Positions 59,286 to 64,000 of a stretch of DNA of 64,000 bases are shown piece by piece. A program made the position numbers and the translations under genes. Origin of the DNA: Pararge aegeria (lineage: Eukaryota; Arthropoda; Insecta; Lepidoptera; Nymphalidae); assembly GCF_905163445.1 (NCBI RefSeq), contig NC_053193.1, forward strand, positions 5,890,001 through 5,954,000, written 5' to 3'. Under the pieces are notes generated by a model, which worked only from the letters and a program-made list of their open reading frames with translations, was not told where the DNA came from and made no database searches. How positions within the stretch are numbered: the stretch's first letter is position 1; every line of letters begins with the position of its first letter.

Positions 59286-59329
59286 AATAGGTGAGATCTA
59301 TCTTAAGTAACTCCAGGATCTCACCTATT
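59286..59329. repeat. Perfect 13-bp stem hairpin beside the palindrome
   Basis: AATAGGTGAGATC (59286-59298) and GATCTCACCTATT (59317-59329) around 18 nt. Confidence 0.8.
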
Positions 59330-59999
59330 TTTTTCATTTGTCGCAAGTCTGAGCCCCCCATAAAAGTAGGTACACACTCGCAGCGAGTTACCGCATGTGA
59401 AATATTTTCCGTAATTTAGACCTCACATTTTCACTTATTCATACTTAAAATTTGCCCTGACAGCAAGACAAGAAATATTTTTTCCCTTTTTACTTATTTA
59501 AATTCAGATCTCGCCACGGAAAATATTATATACTAAGTAATTCATAACGTATTGTTTACTAGCTGTACTCTGGCAGTTTTACCCGAAAGAATATACAAGC
59601 TTCTTGCCAATAAAATCTGAATGTTTCTTTTTTTGAAGCATGGTGTTTTACTTTACCTTTCATCCAAGGTTTGTAAATTATGAAAAAATATGTTTTTTTT
59701 TTCCCAAAAAACCTATTTTATTGCACTCGCTCTTGGCTATTTTAAGTTGTTACTGCGATAAAACCTTAACGAACAAAACAAATCGATTTTCGCATTCAAT
59801 GATGATGATTGTTGTGAGAGGTGTTAAAAAGAAACTAAAACATTCAAACACACAAACATCTTTTTCTGCCACCATGCTTATAGGCGAGTGTTTTCGCCTT
59901 CCTATCAGTAGGTATCAGCTGGGCCATTTTTTTTAAAGTAACAAAAAATATTATTGTTGTATTTAAAGACATATCTTCATTGGGTTTAAATCCTAATTA

Positions 60000-60215
60000 A
60001 GATTATAAATGCAAACATGTGCTTGTTTATCCTCACGGCCTTACTAAGCAACCGAGCTACTTGGGTTATGGAATAGAGTTAGTTAAAAGGAGAGAGAGTA
60101 ATGTCACTCTGTGTAGAAATCCTAGGAAAACTAACGGTTCGCACAGGATTTGTAAAAACCGTAATAAGCGTGGACAAAAACCTGGGCAACAGATAGATAA
60201 TAAAATAAAAATATA
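60000..60215 (+). repeat. Helitron-like fragment
   Basis: AGATTATAAATGCAAACATG, CCTTACTAAGCAACCGAGCT, GTTCGCACAGGATTTG. Confidence 0.5.
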
Positions 60216-60825
60216 TACAAATAAAAAAGCTTTATTTTTTAGGGGGCACCCATTCGAAGAATTGGCCACAAGCTTCTAACGTTATAGGAACCTACGCTAC
60301 GATCTATCTATAGTTTTTTAATAGCAGAATGTTGTCTCAATTCTACATTCAGGTCCGGGCTTTCTCTAAACGTATTTCACTTGCGGCCAGGTGGTGTGCG
60401 CGAGTGATTTATTACCTGCAATTTGGATCCTCATTTTTTCCTTCACAGTCCAATTTTCATCGTATAATCTAAAAATCCTTCTAACCATGTTCCCGCTAAA
60501 GACCAAACCGATTTATTTAAACTGCTACTACTATTTAAAAAGCGTGACTGCCATTTGACCTTCGCAAAACGTTAAGGATAAATGAGTTTATTGCCAGGTT
60601 GCGGGTGTGTGACCCATTTTTTTTATCCAATTAATATGTAAAATATATCTTTCTCAAGCATAATATTAATATAGCTTAGGCACAGTCCACCTGTCTCATG
60701 CAAAGTCCACCTTTGTCACAGGAGAAAGTGAGTCAAAGCGAAGGTCCGAAATGCTGCACTATTTTATTTTAGTTTGCTACTGTCCAAGACGGGGACCGAC
60801 AGTTCCCACATCCGGGAGCACTGAA

Positions 60826-60925
60826 TGAATGAATGAATGAATACACTTTATTGTACACCAAAGAAAAAAAAAGTAGTTACAAAGATATAAATACATATAA
60901 AGAGAGTACAATTTGAGCACTGATA
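60826..60925 (-). repeat. LINE 3' end with (TTCA)n tail
   Basis: TGAATGAATGAATGAATGAA then TACACTTTATTGTACACC; on the minus strand this is GTACAATAAAGTGTA plus tetranucleotide tail, like the 32337 family ends. Confidence 0.6.
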
Positions 60926-61144
60926 TACCATTAACAGAAAAACCTAATACCCGACAATTTTAATGGCAATCTGGGTATCGAACCTAGGACCGCATAATTC
61001 CTAGTTGAACATGCCATCCACCAAAAGACCATAAGACGGCTAAAAAAATAACAAAAAAAATATATATCATTAAATTTCAGCAGCGCCCTCTTGAACATTA
61101 AAATCAATTATCCTGTCCTGAGGTGATATAATAGGATGGGAAAA

Positions 61145-61360
61145 AAGTTCCTTCACATTTCATCATCATCATCATATCAACCTATAGACGTCCACTGCTG
61201 GACATAGGTCTTTTGTAGGGAGTTCCAAATTCCACGGTTCTGTGCCGCTTGTATCCAGCGGCTACCTGCGACGCGCTTAATGTCGTCTGTCCACCTCGTT
61301 GGGGGTCGACCAACGCTGCGCTTACCAGTTCGGGGCTGCCATTTCAGCAAGATGTTATTT
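61145..61360 (-). mobile_element. RTE-clade LINE 3' end
   Basis: CATCATCATCATATCAACC then GACGTCCACTGCTGGACATA and GTCCACCTCGTTGGGGGTCG match 42497-42680 at high identity. Only the last part of the ORF is present. Confidence 0.85.
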
Positions 61361-61377
61361 ATACTTAATTACGGTAT

Positions 61378-61490
61378 AAAGTCCACGAATCCGCACTAAG
61401 CCAGCGTGGTGGACTACTGCCTAAACCCTTCTCATCGTGGGAGGACACCCGTGCACTGTTGTGGGCTGGTAAAGGGGTAATGTAACATAT
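61378..61490 (+). repeat. SINE family C 3' fragment
   Basis: GCCAGCGTGGTGGACTACTG and CTTCTCATCGTGGGAGGACA. Confidence 0.65.
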
Positions 61491-61779
61491 GAAATGTTGG
61501 GACAGTGTATGAAGACCCAACATTTCGTACGCTGTGTAGAAATGTTGGGACTTCTGATCAGAAAAACGCGAGGAGTAGTTGCAAAAATACTTACCGTAAC
61601 ACCAATAGATTTGAAGTTATCGTCAGCGGGCAACAGCAAGCAAGATAGACTGACAAACTCATTAAAAAAGTCTCGTTTATTTAGATATAGATATAGACAT
61701 AAATATGCGGGTAAGTGATAATGCATTCTAAACTCTTCTTCATAATTCTAAAATGCAAATTGTTGATGTTGGAAAACAG

Positions 61780-61925
61780 CAACTGCTGAGTTTCTTGTCG
61801 GCTTCTTCTCAGTAGAATCTGCTTTTCGAACCGGTGGTAGAGTCACTACACACAGACAGACTTGACGTTTCAAAAGTGCTTATATTAGGCCTACTTGAAA
61901 TAAATGAATTTTGAATTTTGAATTG
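61780..61925 (+). mobile_element. LINE 3' end with TTTGAA tail
   Basis: TTTCAAAAGTGCTTATATTA, CTACTTGAAATAAATG and TTTTGAATTTTGAATTG; the order of blocks is the common 3' end of lepidopteran CR1/Jockey-like LINEs. Confidence 0.65.
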
Positions 61926-62160
61926 TAAGGCCTACCTATAAGAGTCCACTGCTCAACGAAAGGCCTCCCCCAACGAGGTGGTTTGCTCATAATCACCACG
62001 ATGCTGGGAAGAAGGGTTCCATAAGTAGATCATAGTGGTATCACAAAGGACCATCCTGCCCGTTCTGTTTTAGATTTCCTCCCACACGGCAAATAGTAGT
62101 CGGTACTATCCATATCTTTGCGGTCCGCTTTAGGAACAAGGAAACATAGCGCTTCATACA
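61926..62160 (-). repeat. LINE-like fragment
   Basis: GAGTCCACTGCTCAACGAAA, GCCTCCCCCAACGAGGTGG, CGTTCTGTTTTAGATTTCCT. Related in style to 44630-44745. Confidence 0.45.
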
Positions 62161-62498
62161 TGTCCATAGGAGTTAAACAGACGTAAATTATTTGTATCAT
62201 ACAAGTATAAATTTACGGTACTACATTAACTCTCCACACGGTAATATCCGAATGCTGCCGAATTTCCATTAAAAAGTATGCAACCCAAAAAGGAAGAAGA
62301 ATGATCTTCCTACGTTATAAATAGCGTTTGGCGGGCGGCAACCAAAGCCACACACACATTCGTCAAAGCTACATATACTTAATCCGTACTGATTGATAAA
62401 TCCCTGAAAAGTTCTCTCAAAGCGCGTCAAACGCATAGCTAATCGCGACGCGCGGGAATCAATTCAATTTGTCCATCAATATGAGCTACTTAGCTTAC

Positions 62499-62640
62499 CT
62501 GTAACAGGTATACGGGCTGAGGCAGGGCGGGCGGGAATATAGGGAACAGTGCAACCGCTGCCTTGGTGAAACGCGGACGCTCCGCGCACACCAATCCACG
62601 ACGCGAAACTTACAGTGAACGTTTTATCAAACCTAGTGCC
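62499..62640 (-). promoter_or_regulatory. Candidate 5' noncoding exon or promoter, GC-rich
   Basis: About 140 bp of GC-rich sequence on the minus strand (GTGCGCGGAGCGTCCGCGTT, CCCGCCCGCCCTGCCTCAGC) ends CTGTTACAG|GTAAGC, a strong donor with the junction at 62499/62498. No long ORF. If real, the transcript would run leftwards. No downstream exon was identified. Confidence 0.3.
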
Positions 62641-64000
62641 AATTCCGAAACAATCTTGTGCTTCTTTGTTTTACGCTGGGAATAAATATAATTTAGAAGG
62701 ATATTTTATTCGGTATGTATTCTTATAATAGATTTATTTTACTAATGAGTGATGTGCGTACATAATACATTACTAGCTCGAATAATTTCATACGAGCTTT
62801 TAAAGAAAGCTCTTGTATTTAAAACCAAACTTTCTATTTCTATTAATTATAAATATACTGAAAATTATTTTATACTTACAACGTAAAATAAATTCCCGTT
62901 ATACTGAAAAATAAAACAAGGTCTAATGACTTTTTTTTAAAGATGATGGGTAAATAGCTAAAGACAAAAGTAATTTTTAACTTAATTAACGCTTCTAAAT
63001 CGACATTAATAACACTAAATTTTCTAAGGAACTTTTTGTGGTAAAGCAAGAGAATACTTTTAAAGCGCGAATAACTTCAGCGAGGTAGGCACAAGGAAAA
63101 CATGTCATTTTTTCCCAGTAAAGTAGATGTTTATAATTCAAAAGTATGTAGGATGGTATATCACTGCTTCACCGTGCAAAGAACTCCTGTTTCTTGGTTA
63201 ATAAAACTCAACCAAGATTTAAATCAGTGATTATTGTATAAGTTTAAATTAAACGGGCGTAAAATTAATCTCTGACTATAATCGATGGTTATTGTGGATA
63301 TTGATAAAAACCTCCACTTATTTTAGCTAAAAATAAATTATACTCTTTTTACAGATCGTGAACGTTTATAATTTTAAAATATATAGGGTCTACATTCATA
63401 GCTACACGAGGAAAATTCCCTTTTGGCTTGTAATAAAAAAATGTAACATTTTAATTCAGGCTTGTAAAATAATCACCGCCAACGAAGGGGCTTACGTGGA
63501 TTTAACTTGTTGCATTCAGCGTAAATGTTACTACATTTTGTTAATTATGGGTTTATTTAAAGAGTTTGCTGTTAATTTATTAATGTACACATTTATATTT
63601 TAAATAAACACAATAAAGGCCAACCTGGTCAGGGAGATCAACAGGGCTTTTGATATTTATGGGAATTTCATACTCCATCATTTCTACTAAACTTATGGAG
63701 CTTCGTTTAATCGAATATTCTTTTAAACTTAGATACCACTTTCATTTGTAGATTGACATTACGCTAAGTCCCATAGGGAACACTTAGGGAACTCCGGGAC
63801 ACGACTAGATCTGTAATCAGAAATTACGAACTAACAATCAGATTTACGTCTATTCATTTGAATCTTCGATTTTTGTTTTCATTTTAGTTACAGATCCTTG
63901 ACAAAGAGACAAATAAAGTAGCGTTTTAGCTAAAGAATTAAAGCAGATTAATAGGGCTCCTCTATATGCTTTGAGTACGTAATCTAAAAAAAATTGTTAA
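62641..64000. other. AT-rich right edge, nothing recognised
   Basis: The 81-aa frame at 63358-63603 follows TTTTTACAG, which looks like an acceptor, but its composition is not protein-like and no partner exon was seen. Confidence 0.3.

Overview
The window looks like AT-rich lepidopteran (moth or butterfly) nuclear DNA. This is inferred from the repeats: tRNA-derived SINEs with A and B boxes, LINE 3' tails made of tandem TTTGAC/GACTTT units, Lep1-like Helitron ends finishing in GCTAGT, RTE-type LINE ends with ATG/CAT microsatellite tails, and hAT MITEs. Genes have short exons, GT-AG introns and AATAAA signals. Nothing prokaryotic, viral or organellar was seen.

0-11.3 kb is the only stretch with convincing host genes. 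It holds three paralogues of a GNAT-superfamily N-acetyltransferase resembling the insect arylalkylamine N-acetyltransferase-like group. Gene 1 (+) lacks its first exon, which lies left of the window. Genes 2 and 3 (-) are complete, about 238 and 239 aa. Every intron that can be compared falls at the same place and phase (1, 0, 2), so this is a tandem cluster made by duplication. Genes 1 and 2 are tail to tail; genes 2 and 3 are head to tail. Introns and spacers are full of transposon remnants, including a SINE with a nested hAT MITE between genes 2 and 3.

11.3-62 kb is a gene desert of nested and degraded mobile elements: four or more SINE families, RTE and Jockey/CR1-like LINE fragments with broken reverse transcriptase, Helitron-like fragments, hAT MITEs with exact 8-bp target duplications, a larger foldback DNA element, and a six-copy 112-bp tandem array with a trimeric higher-order pattern. 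The least ordinary component is a small inverted-repeat element (copies near 14.0-14.5, 15.1, 25.8-26.3, 35.5-35.9 and 48.7 kb) whose minus strand carries a hammerhead-ribozyme-like core. Two copies are long palindromes whose arms share private variants.

62.3-62.7 kb is unusually GC-rich and has a good splice donor on the minus strand. It may be the first noncoding exon or promoter of a gene, but this is weakly supported. The last 1.3 kb shows nothing recognisable. No functional tRNA, rRNA or CRISPR was seen; every tRNA-like sequence found is the head of a SINE.
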